DNA of 64,000 bases from Bradyrhizobium sp. dw_411 (GCF_018449695.1 NZ_JAAVUY010000007.1:186001-250000); one strand, 5' to 3'; positions 16,926 to 25,690 are shown, counted from the stretch's first letter. The notes: generated by a model not told the origin, from the letters alone. Made by a program: numbers and translations.

Positions 16926-18983
16926 ATGTCCGGTATCGTTCTCTCGGCTTCGGTTCGCCAGAACCTTCTCTCCCTGCAGTCGACCGCGTCACTGCTTGCC
17001 ACCACCCAGAATGACCTCGCCACGGGCAACAAGGTCAACACGGCGCTGGACAATCCCACGGAATTCTTCACGGCGCAGGGCCTCAACAACCGCGCCAGCG
17101 ACATCAACAACCTGCTCGATGGTATCGGCAACGGTGTGCAGGTCCTCCAGGCCGCCAACACCGGCATCACCTCGCTGCAGAGCCTGGTCGCCTCCGCCCA
17201 GTCGATCGCCAACCAGGTGCTGCAGGCGCCGACCGGCTACTCGACCAAGTCCAACGTGAGTTCGGGCACCATCAACGGCGCGACCGCCAACAACCTGCTC
17301 GGCAGCCCTGGGGCCGCGACTGACGCGACCTTCGCCTCCACCACGGCCGGCACCTCGGTCGTCGCGGGGGTTACCGCTGCAGCCGGCACCGAAAGCGGTT
17401 CGGCGCTGACGCTCTCCACCACAGGCTCAAGCGCCCTTAGCACCTCGACGCTGGGCACCGCGAGCGGCGATTTCGATCTCTCCTCGCTCGTCGGCGACAC
17501 GTTTACGGTCGGCAGCCAGACCATTACGTTCAGTGCGAGCGCGACGTCCACGTCGACGTCCGGCTCCACTACGACCATCGGTCTGGGCTCCGGCACGACG
17601 TCGACCCTGGGCGAGCTTCTGACCGCGTTATCGGCCAATTCCAGCGGCGCTGCCGGCACGGCCTCGATCTCAGGCGGTGCGATCACCCTGTCCACCACCA
17701 CGGCAGGCGGCGACTTCACCTTTGGCGGCACCAACGCTACCGCGGTTCTGCAAGCTCTCGGTCTCGCCAACGCCAACAACGTCGTCCACACCGCGAGCTC
17801 GTTGCCGAGCACGGCCGCTATCACGACCACCACCGTGCTTTCGGGTACCGCGACCGGAGACCTTTCCACCCCCTTCGCCAACAACGACACGCTGACGGTT
17901 GACGGCAAGACCCTGACCTTCAGCAGCACGGCCGCGACCAGCACCTCGGCCAATGGCGGCACCATCAGCACCACCGGTACGATCCAGGATATCCTCACCG
18001 CGATCGACGAAATCACCGGCTCGAGCGGAGCGAACGCTGCCACGATCGCCGCCGGCAAGATCACGCTGCACACCGGCACCGCGGCCGACCTGAGCATCAC
18101 CAGTTCCAACAACGCAGCACTTGGTGCGCTCGGTCTCGGCACCGGGGTTACCCAGGCTCGGACGCCGGCGACCGGTGGTCTCTCCGGCGAAACCCTGACC
18201 ATCGGCGCCACCAACAACAGTTCGACGGCGACCGCGATTACCTTCGGAACCGGCGCCGGCCAGGTCTCGACGCTCAACGAGCTCAACGCCGCGCTGGCCT
18301 CGAACGATCTGCAGGCGAGCATCAGCACGACCGGCGTGATCAACATCGTGACCACCAACAATGCGGCTTCGAACACGATCGGCGGGCTCACCGGCGTCAC
18401 CGGTACGGCGACGGCAGCCGGCTCGGCGTTCGCCGGCCTGACGATCACGGGTCCGGTCCTCGATCCGAACTCGCAGGCGACCCGCGCCAGCCTGGTCACG
18501 CAGTACAATAACGTGCTGCAGCAGATCAACACGACCTCTCAGGACTCGTCCTTCAACGGTATCAACCTGCTGAACGGCGATACGCTCAACCTGACGTTCG
18601 ATGAAACCGGCGCTTCCAAGCTCGCGATCACCGGCGTCACCTTCAACGATGCCGGCCTCGGTCTTTCGAGCCTGACTTCAGGCACCGACTTCCTGGACAG
18701 CAATTCGGCCAACAATGCTTTGGCCTCGTTGACCCAGGCCTCGACCACGCTGCGCACGGAAGCATCCTCACTGGGTTCGAACCTGTCGATCGTGCAGATC
18801 CGCCAGGACTTCAACAAGAACCTGATCAACGTGCTGCAGACCGGTTCGTCGAACCTGACGCTGGCCGACACCAACGAGGAAGCGGCCAATAGCCAGGCGC
18901 TGTCGACCCGCCAGTCGATCGCGGTCTCCGCGCTGGCGCTCGCCAACCAGTCGCAGCAGAGCGTGCTTCAGCTCCTGCGCTGA
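16926..18983 (+). CDS. fliC: Flagellin (copy 2), 685 residues
   Basis: Second filament subunit, the same length as copy 1. The N-terminal 100 and C-terminal 90 residues differ from copy 1 at only a few positions (for example NTALDNPTEFF for NSAIDNPTDYF). The stretch from about residue 150 to 430 is virtually identical, including most silent sites; differences cluster at residues 112-135 and 430-520, where small insertions and deletions compensate. This suggests recent duplication or gene conversion of the core. The ribosome site is AGGAAGG. It has its own upstream region and a copy of the same terminator. Confidence 0.95.
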   Translation: MSGIVLSASVRQNLLSLQSTASLLATTQNDLATGNKVNTALDNPTEFFTAQGLNNRASDINNLLDGIGNGVQVLQAANTGITSLQSLVASAQSIANQVLQAPTGYSTKSNVSSGTINGATANNLLGSPGAATDATFASTTAGTSVVAGVTAAAGTESGSALTLSTTGSSALSTSTLGTASGDFDLSSLVGDTFTVGSQTITFSASATSTSTSGSTTTIGLGSGTTSTLGELLTALSANSSGAAGTASISGGAITLSTTTAGGDFTFGGTNATAVLQALGLANANNVVHTASSLPSTAAITTTTVLSGTATGDLSTPFANNDTLTVDGKTLTFSSTAATSTSANGGTISTTGTIQDILTAIDEITGSSGANAATIAAGKITLHTGTAADLSITSSNNAALGALGLGTGVTQARTPATGGLSGETLTIGATNNSSTATAITFGTGAGQVSTLNELNAALASNDLQASISTTGVINIVTTNNAASNTIGGLTGVTGTATAAGSAFAGLTITGPVLDPNSQATRASLVTQYNNVLQQINTTSQDSSFNGINLLNGDTLNLTFDETGASKLAITGVTFNDAGLGLSSLTSGTDFLDSNSANNALASLTQASTTLRTEASSLGSNLSIVQIRQDFNKNLINVLQTGSSNLTLADTNEEAANSQALSTRQSIAVSALALANQSQQSVLQLLR

Positions 18984-19007
18984 TCAAAACAGCAAACCAA
19001 AAGACGG

Positions 19008-19035
19008 AAACGGCGGGGGAAACCCCGCCGTTTTT
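19008..19035 (+). terminator. Rho-independent terminator after flagellin copy 2
   Basis: Same 11-bp stem, GAAA loop and T tract as the terminator after copy 1. Confidence 0.92.
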
Positions 19036-19060
19036 GTTCGTGATCGCGGTGCAGCGTAAT

Positions 19061-19195
19061 TAGAGCGTTTTCGAGCCAACGGGTCGCGCGAACGCGCGCC
19101 CGATGACAGGCTCCGTGGGTGCCGGCTCGCGTGAAGAAAACGCGTCAAAACAAAAGACAGAGCCCGGTTCTGATTCAATCAGAACCGATATCTAG
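19061..19195 (+). repeat. Interspersed palindromic repeat, copy A
   Basis: About 135 bases beginning TAGAGCGTTTTCGAGCC and ending after a palindrome with arms CGGTTCTGATT and AATCAGAACCG (19165-19187). A copy roughly 90% identical lies inverted at 32101-32237. It fills most of the 298-base gap between the flagellin terminator and flaF, and contains no coding frame. It resembles repeats I associate with Bradyrhizobium genomes. Confidence 0.85.
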
Positions 19196-19333
19196 CCACG
19201 GCACGGTCTGATTTTGCCCGGTTCCAAACACATTTGATAACTGCTGATAACCATATTTTAAAGGCCATCACGATATAAAATCCGGGCAGTTCAGAAGTCC
19301 GAGTTCTGCGTAAGCCCCCAGTTGAGGTGTTGG

Positions 19334-19699
19334 ATGTCTCATGCCGCTCAAGCCTATTCGCGTACGTCACAAGCGACAGCACATCCAAGGGAAATCGAAG
19401 CGCAGGCGCTGCTGATGGCGGCAAAAAAACTGCTGGATGTCCAGACCAACTGGACCGGCCCCGACAATAACATGCACAAGGCGTTGCTCTTCAACCGGCG
19501 GCTGTGGACGATCTTCATGAGCGCGGCCGACACCAATGACAATCAGCAGCCGGTGCAGGTTCGTCAGCAAATCGCCAATATCGGCTATTTCGTCATGCAG
19601 CGGACGGTCGATATGCAGTTGGCTCCGGATCCGTCGAAGCTGAAATCGCTGATCGAGATCAACACCAATATTGCGGCCGGCCTCGCAGGCAAGCCCTGA
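19334..19699 (+). CDS. flaF: Flagellar biosynthesis regulator FlaF
   Basis: FlaF is an alphaproteobacterial protein that promotes flagellin production, acting against the translational repressor FlbT. The 121 residues show the family features: SHAAQAYSRTSQATAHPREIEAQALLMAA at the start, then LFNRRLWTIFM and the block ending IANIGYFVMQRT. The ATG at 19334 follows GAGG with 6-base spacing; an upstream TTG at 19322 is less likely. It lies downstream of both flagellin genes but is separated from them by a terminator and a repeat, so it probably has its own promoter. flbT, often adjacent, is not in this window. Confidence 0.92.
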   Translation: MSHAAQAYSRTSQATAHPREIEAQALLMAAKKLLDVQTNWTGPDNNMHKALLFNRRLWTIFMSAADTNDNQQPVQVRQQIANIGYFVMQRTVDMQLAPDPSKLKSLIEINTNIAAGLAGKP

Positions 19700-19744
19700 A
19701 GGCAGGCGCCCCGTCGCGCAGGGCTTTCGCGAAGGCTTGACCCA

Positions 19745-19790
19745 AGCCTTCCGAGCAAAGCCTCCTGAGCAGAGCCTTCCGAGCGAAGCC
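19745..19790. repeat. 14-bp tandem repeat, about 3.3 copies
   Basis: AGCC starts recur at 19745, 19759, 19773 and 19787, with units of the form AGCCTYCYGAGCRR. The array lies between flaF and the TPR-glycosyltransferase gene. Confidence 0.75.
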
Positions 19791-19920
19791 TTTTGCAGGC
19801 GGGTTCACAAGCTGGATCCTCGGCGCAGCGCATCCACGACATACACCGGCAAGGGGCATATCTGCTTTCTTGTCTGGCGGGAATCATTCAAGCTTTGAAG
19901 CGAAGCTCGGAACTCCCGCC

Positions 19921-21723
19921 ATGAATCCTCAGCAGCAGGATACTTCGCCTGCCGGATTGTGCGATCTGGGAAGCCGTCTCCTGCAGGCCGGCCTCCTCAC
20001 GGAAGCCGCTGATTTGTGCCAGCGCGCTTTGGCGATCGATCCAGGTCACGCGGATTCGCTGTGCCTGATGGGAGAAGTCTGCCTTCATCTGGGACAATTC
20101 GATCAAGCCGTCGAATGGGTGGCTCGCGCGCTCAGAATCGCGCCGAAAGCCGCTTATCTCTCAACCCTCGGAACCGTGCTGGTGCGCGCGGGCAGGCCGG
20201 AGGAGGCTTCGAAGGCCTTCGAAAAAGCCATATCGATCGAGCCTGAGAATGCCGAGAACTGGAAGAATTTCGGCGCGGTTCTGATCGATCTCGACCGTCC
20301 GGATCGAGCTTTTTTACCTTTGCAACAAGCGCTGAAACTGCGCCCGCGTTACGTCGCTGCCGCGAATCTCTATGGAATGGCGCTCTACAAGCAACAGCGA
20401 TACGCCGAGGCGCTCGAACATTTCAATCTCTCGCTCGAAGTTGAGCCGGCACAGGCGGATGCGCTCCAGGTCCGCGCTCTGGTGTTGATGAATCTGAATC
20501 GGCTTGAGGAAGCGGTCGCAGACAATCAACGTTCCCAGCTTTTAAATCCCCTGGATGCCGATACGCATAACAATCTGGGAGCCGTACTGCAGAAGCTTGG
20601 ACGATACGAAGAGACCTTGGCTTGGTACGATTGCGCGGCGGCACTTCGCGCCAGTTTCGTGCCGCCTTTGATCGGCAAGGCGCATTCACTGATCGAGCTC
20701 AGGCGGATCGACGAGGCCTTTGCCAGCTACGCGCAATGCCTCGCACGCGATCCGGAAAATCCGGATGCCCGCTGGGGAATCGCGTTGCTCCAGATGCTGG
20801 TCGGAAATTTCGAGGCGGGCTGGCTTGGTCGTGAAGCCCGATGGGATCTCGGGCTGATGCCTGACCCCGAATTACCCCAACCTCTCTGGCTGGGTGACAG
20901 CGCCATCGAAGGCAAGACGATCCTGCTCTATGCAGATGAAGGGATCGGCGATCTATTTCAGTTTGCCCGCTACATCCCGATGCTGTCTGCTCTCGGCGCC
21001 CGAATTATTCTCGCCGCCGCCGGTCCTGCGTGTTCCCTGATGTCCCGTATGGCTGGCGTTGCGCAATGCATTGCGAAACCGATCGGGACGTTGCCGCCCT
21101 ATGACGTCCATTGCCACGTTTCCAGTTTGCCCCTGGCATTCAAGACCACGCTTGCGACGATCCCTTCGGCCGTTCCCTACCTGCCGCCGCCGATCGACAA
21201 CCGCGTCAAGGAATGGGAGCGACGGCTTGGCGCCCACGATCAATTCCGGGTCGGTCTGGTCTGGTCCGGCAATGCCGGCCACTCCAACGATCACAACCGT
21301 TCGATGCCCGTGCGTGAACTGACCGGGCTTCTCGATCTCGATGCCATGTTTGTCAGCTTGCAGAAGGACCCGCGCGATCAGGACCGGCGCATCCTTGCCG
21401 GTACCGGGATCATCGACATGACGGAAAGCCTTTCAGACTTCGACGAGACCGCGGCGCTGATTTCCTGCCTCGATCTGGTGATCTCCGTCGACACCAGCGT
21501 GGCGCATCTTGCCGGCGGAACTGGCTGTCCGGTCTGGATCTTGCTGCCCTATACCCCGGACTATCGCTGGATGTTCGATCGCGAAGACACCCCCTGGTAT
21601 CCGACCGCGAAGTTGTTCCGGCAGACGGAGAACCGACGGTGGTCAGAGGTGCTCGAGCGACTGCGCGTCGAACTCGGCGGTCTCATCGAAGGTTGGCGCT
21701 CCGCGCGCCCGACGTTGCCTTAG
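19921..21723 (+). CDS. TPR-repeat glycosyltransferase, probable flagellin glycosyltransferase (FlmG-like)
   Basis: A 600-residue cytoplasmic protein. Residues 10-330 hold about eight TPR repeats (for example RALAIDPGHADSLCLMGEV and KAISIEPENAENWKNFGAV). Residues 335-590 resemble a GT-B glycosyltransferase of the heptosyltransferase/GT9 type, with DEGIGDLFQFARYIPML, the acceptor-side VGLVWSGN and the nucleotide-sugar site region ISVDTSVAHLAGG. TPR plus GT next to flagellins is the arrangement of Caulobacter FlmG, which binds flagellin through its TPRs and attaches a pseudaminic-acid-type sugar. The ATG at 19921 is preferred over a TTG at 19870. No sugar-nucleotide synthesis genes are nearby. 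Its stop overlaps the convergent gene by 4 bases. Confidence 0.85.
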   Translation: MNPQQQDTSPAGLCDLGSRLLQAGLLTEAADLCQRALAIDPGHADSLCLMGEVCLHLGQFDQAVEWVARALRIAPKAAYLSTLGTVLVRAGRPEEASKAFEKAISIEPENAENWKNFGAVLIDLDRPDRAFLPLQQALKLRPRYVAAANLYGMALYKQQRYAEALEHFNLSLEVEPAQADALQVRALVLMNLNRLEEAVADNQRSQLLNPLDADTHNNLGAVLQKLGRYEETLAWYDCAAALRASFVPPLIGKAHSLIELRRIDEAFASYAQCLARDPENPDARWGIALLQMLVGNFEAGWLGREARWDLGLMPDPELPQPLWLGDSAIEGKTILLYADEGIGDLFQFARYIPMLSALGARIILAAAGPACSLMSRMAGVAQCIAKPIGTLPPYDVHCHVSSLPLAFKTTLATIPSAVPYLPPPIDNRVKEWERRLGAHDQFRVGLVWSGNAGHSNDHNRSMPVRELTGLLDLDAMFVSLQKDPRDQDRRILAGTGIIDMTESLSDFDETAALISCLDLVISVDTSVAHLAGGTGCPVWILLPYTPDYRWMFDREDTPWYPTAKLFRQTENRRWSEVLERLRVELGGLIEGWRSARPTLP

Positions 21724-22073
21724 GCCGTGCGATCGGTGGCCAACGGCCGCGTCGGCGTATCCTTGGTCATATCGAGGGTATGGAAATAGGCGCGGCGGCG
21801 CAGCGCAGCGTCATCCGGAAACTGATTGACCACCTGGTCGGTCTGGCTATTGACGACCTGATAGACGATCGAGGCCGCGGCACTATCGAAAAATGCCTGA
21901 CGCGATATGAAATCGTTCGAGGCCTGCGGGCCGATGCCGGCGTCGGGAACGGTGACGCTCTGGCTCGGCGGCAGTTCGGTCGCAACGGCATCGTCGACCG
22001 CGCTACCGGCGGTCTGTACAATAGGCGTTGCAACCGGTGCCCCCACCGGCTTGATGCTGAAATCCGTGCTCAT
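21720..22073 (-). CDS. FlaG-like flagellar protein
   Basis: A 117-residue protein with a disordered, proline-rich N-terminal half. The C-terminal segment IVYQVVNSQTDQVVNQFPDDAALRRRAYFHTLD resembles the FlaG core (YxVVDxxTxEVIxQIPxEExL), in which a small beta-hairpin and helix are conserved. In other bacteria FlaG affects filament length or cap assembly. It sits in the middle of flagellar genes, upstream of nothing on its strand except the convergent glycosyltransferase. The family match is weak, so a lineage-specific flagellar protein of unknown role is the alternative. Confidence 0.6.
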   Translation of the reverse strand: MSTDFSIKPVGAPVATPIVQTAGSAVDDAVATELPPSQSVTVPDAGIGPQASNDFISRQAFFDSAAASIVYQVVNSQTDQVVNQFPDDAALRRRAYFHTLDMTKDTPTRPLATDRTA

Positions 22074-22246
22074 GGCAGCCTCCTGGCTTCCCCCGAGTCA
22101 AATCCCAACCCTCATCCGCATGCAATTATGAACTACAGCTCTCAACGCAAAGTTAGAGAACGCAACTAATCCCGCGCTGACAGCAGCGCGAGAATTTGAT
22201 GAAAAATGTAATGTTTGTAGTGCGGGCGTACGCCGCGCAAAAATTT

Positions 22247-22738
22247 TCAGAGCGAGCGGCTGACCGCCAGCGGCGTCATATGACGCGGTCCCGGCGTCGC
22301 GCGCCGGCCGGCCGCGGTGTAGGTGTTGGGAATATTGCGGCGCTGAATCTCGGTGTTGACGCCGCGGATGACGCTTTCGGATACGGCATGCGCCGTTGCG
22401 AGCACGGTGAGATTGATCTGCAGCATGGCGCGAAACGTGTCGTGATGACGATGCAGCGTGGTCAGCAACTCCGGCGCTGCCTGCGTCATGTATTTCTGGC
22501 TGGCTTTCAGACAGGCGACGATGTTGGCATAACGACGGGACAATTCCGTCTTCTTGGGCTCGAAGGCCATCGCTTCGCGAATCTTGCCGGCGCGGACCAG
22601 TTCGGTTTCGCGCTCGACGAGGCCGAGCAGCGCGCTCATGACCTCCATCATGTTCTCCGCAAGCTTGCGCGCCTCGGCGGGCGTCGATGCCATCGGGATT
22701 TGTGCCGGCGCAGGCTGGCGTTGCGGATGTGGGGTCAT
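22247..22738 (-). CDS. flgN: FlgN-like flagellar export chaperone
   Basis: A 163-residue mainly helical protein. ARKLAENMMEVMSALLGLVERETELVRAGKIREAMAFEPKKTELSRRY is the typical FlgN core: a long helix with a charged turn and the EP/K-KxEL motif. FlgN escorts hook-filament junction proteins FlgK and FlgL to the export apparatus. Its ATG overlaps the flgJ stop (ATGA), so it is probably translated by coupling; an upstream in-frame extension to 22888 would overlap flgJ entirely and is rejected. It is the last gene of a flgI-flgJ-flgN unit. Confidence 0.85.
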   Translation of the reverse strand: MTPHPQRQPAPAQIPMASTPAEARKLAENMMEVMSALLGLVERETELVRAGKIREAMAFEPKKTELSRRYANIVACLKASQKYMTQAAPELLTTLHRHHDTFRAMLQINLTVLATAHAVSESVIRGVNTEIQRRNIPNTYTAAGRRATPGPRHMTPLAVSRSL

Positions 22739-23139
22739 GCCTGTTTGTCCTGAGTCTGGCCGATCTGGGCCTGGCCGATACGGTTGGCTTGCTGCAGAAT
22801 GAGCGTGCGGTAGACGTCCTTGGCAATGCCGACGCCGCCGGCTTGCGCGAACGATTTCGAATACTGTTCCGTCAGCATCGAGCGCCACACGCCGGTGCCG
22901 GTGGTGCTGCCATACGGGCCTTCACCCTGCAGGCCGCTCGTCATCTGCGAAAACATCGAATTGAGAAACATCGCCTCGAAATCCTGCGACGTCGCCTTGG
23001 CCTTGGTCTGCGCCGTCGGCGAAACCTTCGCCAGCGCATTCATCATGTCGTAATCGGGATGGCCGTTGAACGAGGGGATCGCGGCCTTAGCGAGTGCGCC
23101 GTTATGGATCGATGCCGCGTGGCTGGTCTGCATCTGCAT
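22735..23139 (-). CDS. flgJ: FlgJ-type rod-binding protein (no muramidase domain)
   Basis: A 134-residue periplasmic rod-assembly scaffold. It contains the rod-binding core ATSQDFEAMFLNSMFSQMTSGLQGEGPYG and WRSMLTEQYSKSFAQAGGVGIAKDVYRTLI. It lacks the C-terminal muramidase domain of the 300-residue enterobacterial FlgJ, as is usual in alphaproteobacteria, where a separate hydrolase does that work. The ATG at 23139 shares one base with the flgI stop (TGATG); a GTG one codon earlier is equally possible. It is translationally coupled to flgI before it and flgN after it. Confidence 0.9.
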   Translation of the reverse strand: MQMQTSHAASIHNGALAKAAIPSFNGHPDYDMMNALAKVSPTAQTKAKATSQDFEAMFLNSMFSQMTSGLQGEGPYGSTTGTGVWRSMLTEQYSKSFAQAGGVGIAKDVYRTLILQQANRIGQAQIGQTQDKQA

Positions 23140-24263
23140 CACATCACCTCGATGTCGGCCTGGATCGCGCCGGCGGCCTTGATCGCCTGCAGAATGCTGA
23201 TCAGGTCGCGCGGGCCGATGCCGAGCCCGTTGAGGCCGTCGACGAGTTGCTGCAATGAGACGCCGTCTTTCACCAGCGCCAGTTTCTTGCCGTCTTCGAC
23301 AACGGAAACATTGGAGCGCGGCGTCACCACGGTTCGTCCCCGCGATAGCGGATTGGGCTGGCTGACTTGCGGGCTTTCAGAGATCGTAACAGTGAGATTG
23401 CCTTGCGCCACCGCGACCGTGGCGACGCGCACGTCCCGGCCCATCACGATGATGCCGGAGCGTTCGTCGATGATGATCTTGGCGGCAAGATCCGGCTCGA
23501 CCTGCAATTGCTCGATCTCGGTCAGGAAGGCGACGACGTTGCCCTTGAATTCCGGGGGGATCGACAACTGCACGGTCGAGGGATCGATCGGTTCGGCGGT
23601 CTTGGCGCCGAGGAAGTCGTTGACCGCGGCGGCGATCCGCTTGGCGGTGGTGAAGTCGGCGTTACGCAGCGCGAGCCGCACATTGGGCAGGCGGTTGAGC
23701 GCGAACTCGATCTCGCGCTCGATGATGGCGCCGTTGGCGATGCGCCCGACCGTCGGCACGCCGCGGACGATCTTGGCGGCTTCGCCCTCGGCCTGGAAGC
23801 CGGAGATCGCGACCGATCCCTGCGCCACCGCATAGACGTTGCCGTCGGCGCCGAGCAGGGGGGTCACCAGAAGGGTGCCGCCCTGCAGGTTCTTGGAATC
23901 GCCGAGCGCGGATACCGTGACGTCCATCCGGGTTCCCTGGGTGCCGAAGGCGGGCAGGTTGCCGGTGACCATGACGGCGGCGACGTTGCCGGTACGGATG
24001 GTGGCGCCGCGGATGTTGACGCCCATGCGCTCGAGCATCGCCTGCAGCGACTGCTTGGTGAAGGGGATGTTGTTCAGGGTGTCGCCGGTGCCGTTGAGGC
24101 CGACGACGAGGCCGTAGCCGATCAACTGATTCTGGCGCACGCCTTCGATATTGGCGAGATCCTTGATCCGGGAAGTCGCGCCCGCGGGCATGGCAGACAG
24201 CGCCAGCGCGATCAGCGCGGCACAGGCCACTCCCAGTACTTTTCCCGAACTTACGCCTGGCAT
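23139..24263 (-). CDS. flgI: Flagellar P-ring protein FlgI
   Basis: Periplasmic P-ring subunit that, with the L-ring, forms the bushing around the rod in the peptidoglycan layer. The 374 residues open with a Sec signal peptide (VLGVACAALIALALSAMPAGA) followed by TSRIKDLANIEGVRQNQLIGYGLVVGLNGTGDT, the family's most conserved block, and end with the typical GPRDLISILQAIKAAGAIQADIEVM. The ATG at 24263 has GGGAG upstream and gives normal length; an earlier in-frame codon at 24410 would bury the signal peptide. flgJ and flgN follow in an overlapping unit. flgH, the partner L-ring gene, is 39 kb away at the right edge. Confidence 0.95.
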   Translation of the reverse strand: MPGVSSGKVLGVACAALIALALSAMPAGATSRIKDLANIEGVRQNQLIGYGLVVGLNGTGDTLNNIPFTKQSLQAMLERMGVNIRGATIRTGNVAAVMVTGNLPAFGTQGTRMDVTVSALGDSKNLQGGTLLVTPLLGADGNVYAVAQGSVAISGFQAEGEAAKIVRGVPTVGRIANGAIIEREIEFALNRLPNVRLALRNADFTTAKRIAAAVNDFLGAKTAEPIDPSTVQLSIPPEFKGNVVAFLTEIEQLQVEPDLAAKIIIDERSGIIVMGRDVRVATVAVAQGNLTVTISESPQVSQPNPLSRGRTVVTPRSNVSVVEDGKKLALVKDGVSLQQLVDGLNGLGIGPRDLISILQAIKAAGAIQADIEVM

Positions 24264-24530
24264 CCTCAGCTCCCCGCGAGGTCTCGACTGGTCTTGGCTG
24301 GATCCCCGACACTCCCATGACGGCGGTCCACCACTCTCTATGCGAGCGCCATGCCATGCCCTTTTGAGAAGACAAGCGATTGATTTGATTAATAAAATAA
24401 AAATAAGCAAATCGCGGGGCGGGGTCGCGGCAACGGCGAAACTGCCTCCCGGCGGCAGATTTTGCCGGGCTATTTACGCTCCATTAACCATAAAAGAGCC
24501 ATGCTCGCGGCTACACAGGCGAGAACAGCG

Positions 24531-24944
24531 ATGCGCATCTACGGACCGAACGGCACCACCCTCGGGTCCCCGGCGGGTAACATCCGGCGAACCAGTTCGA
24601 GCGGCTTTTCGCTGCCGGACGACGCGGCGTCGACCACGGAGACGCGCGCGACCGTCGCGCCCAAGGCGTCGGCGAACATCGATGCGCTGCTCGCCATGCA
24701 GGGAATCGAGGATCCGGTCGAGAAGCGCAAACGTTCGGTGCAGCGCGGCAAAGGCGCGCTCGATGTGCTGGACGACCTCAAGATCGGCCTGTTATCGGGC
24801 AATTTCGACGCTTCCACGGTCAGCCGGCTGCGCGATGCCGCCGCTAATCTCAAATCGTCCTCGGGTGATCCCGGCCTCGATGCGGTGCTATCCGAGATCG
24901 AGCTGCGGGTCGAAGTCGAACTCGCCAAGGCCGGCCAGTTCTGA
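24531..24944 (+). CDS. fliX: Flagellar assembly regulator FliX
   Basis: FliX is an alphaproteobacterial regulator that, in Caulobacter, links basal-body assembly to activity of the sigma54 activator FlbD. The 137-residue protein starts MRIYGPNGTTLGSPAGNIRR, has a flexible Ser/Thr-rich segment to about residue 45, and the conserved helical part AMQGIEDPVEKRKRSVQRGKGALDVLDDLKIGLLSG followed by LDAVLSEIELRVEVELAK. The ATG at 24531 is preferred over an in-frame codon 23 positions upstream because it matches the family N-terminus. It is divergent from flgI and upstream of dksA. Confidence 0.92.
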   Translation: MRIYGPNGTTLGSPAGNIRRTSSSGFSLPDDAASTTETRATVAPKASANIDALLAMQGIEDPVEKRKRSVQRGKGALDVLDDLKIGLLSGNFDASTVSRLRDAAANLKSSSGDPGLDAVLSEIELRVEVELAKAGQF

Positions 24945-24971
24945 CGTCGGACGGTGTTCCCGTCCGCTCTG

Positions 24972-25103
24972 CTCCCCTCGCTCCGCGAAGCGGCCGGGAG
25001 GGGTCGGGGGTGGGGGGTCTATCAACTTGCTCTGCTATTGCCGGCGAGTTTTCAACACCCCCGACCCCTCCCGCCACGCGCTTCGCGCGCGGAGGGAGGG
25101 GAG
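24972..25103. repeat. Long imperfect inverted repeat between fliX and dksA
   Basis: Two G/C-rich arms, about 24972-25017 and 25056-25103, are imperfect reverse complements (left includes CCGGGAGGGGTCGGGGGTG; right includes CACCCCCGACCCCTCCCG) separated by about 38 bases. A smaller hairpin (GAAGGCG / CGCCTTC) follows at about 25102-25127. The 335-base gap between fliX and dksA is mostly this structure; no gene is seen in it. Confidence 0.8.
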
Positions 25104-25279
25104 AAGGCGTCGCACGCCGTCGCCTTCTGCTTGAGCAGCCGACTCCAAGTTCCTGCGGCGAAACCTCGCGGTGCCCGGTTTCTGGTCCGCGGCCGATATT
25201 GTCTGTCACAACACGCCGCTATATAAGGCCCGCGCGGACGGACCCTTTTCGTTCGCCTTGCACGATAGATGGGCTGGCC

Positions 25280-25690
25280 TTGGAAAAGTTGAAGAATTAT
25301 CGACCCTCCGAAAAAGAGCCTTTCATGAACGACCGCCAGCGCGATTATTTTCGCGCCAAGCTGCTGGCGTGGAAGGACGAGATCCTGCGGGAATCGCGGA
25401 TCACCTTGCAGACGCTCCAGGAAGAGAACGTCAATCATCCCGATCTCGCCGACCGCGCATCGTCTGAAACCGACCGTGCGATCGAACTGCGTGCCCGCGA
25501 CCGGCAACGCAAGCTGATCTCCAAGATCGATGCTGCGCTGCAGCGCATCGAAGACAACACTTATGGCTATTGCGAGGAAACTGGCGAGCCGATTTCGCTG
25601 AAGCGGCTGGAAGCCCGCCCGATCGCAACCCTTTCGGTGGAAGCGCAGGAGCGCCACGAAAAACGCGAGAAAGTCTATCGCGACGAATAG
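25280..25690 (+). CDS. dksA: DksA/TraR-family transcription factor lacking zinc-finger cysteines
   Basis: RNA polymerase secondary-channel regulator acting with ppGpp. The 136-residue protein keeps the coiled-coil with the tip motif DxxDxA (D55-LA-D58-R-A60). Of the four zinc cysteines in E. coli DksA only C98 remains; the others are T101, S119 and A122, the pattern seen in Rhodobacter DksA, which works without zinc. A TTG start at 25280 is chosen because the leader MEKLKNYRPSEKEPF aligns with the segment before the conserved FMN; the alternative ATG at 25325 gives 121 residues. It follows fliX and has its own terminator. Confidence 0.9.
   Translation: MEKLKNYRPSEKEPFMNDRQRDYFRAKLLAWKDEILRESRITLQTLQEENVNHPDLADRASSETDRAIELRARDRQRKLISKIDAALQRIEDNTYGYCEETGEPISLKRLEARPIATLSVEAQERHEKREKVYRDE

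Noticed and set aside
19721..19800. Possible CRISPR-like array near flaF
   Set aside because: The units are 14 bp and directly tandem without spacers, and no cas genes are present.
25010..25279. N-terminal extension of dksA through the inverted repeat
   Set aside because: The extension translates repeat sequence and has no homology; the TTG at 25280 fits the family.
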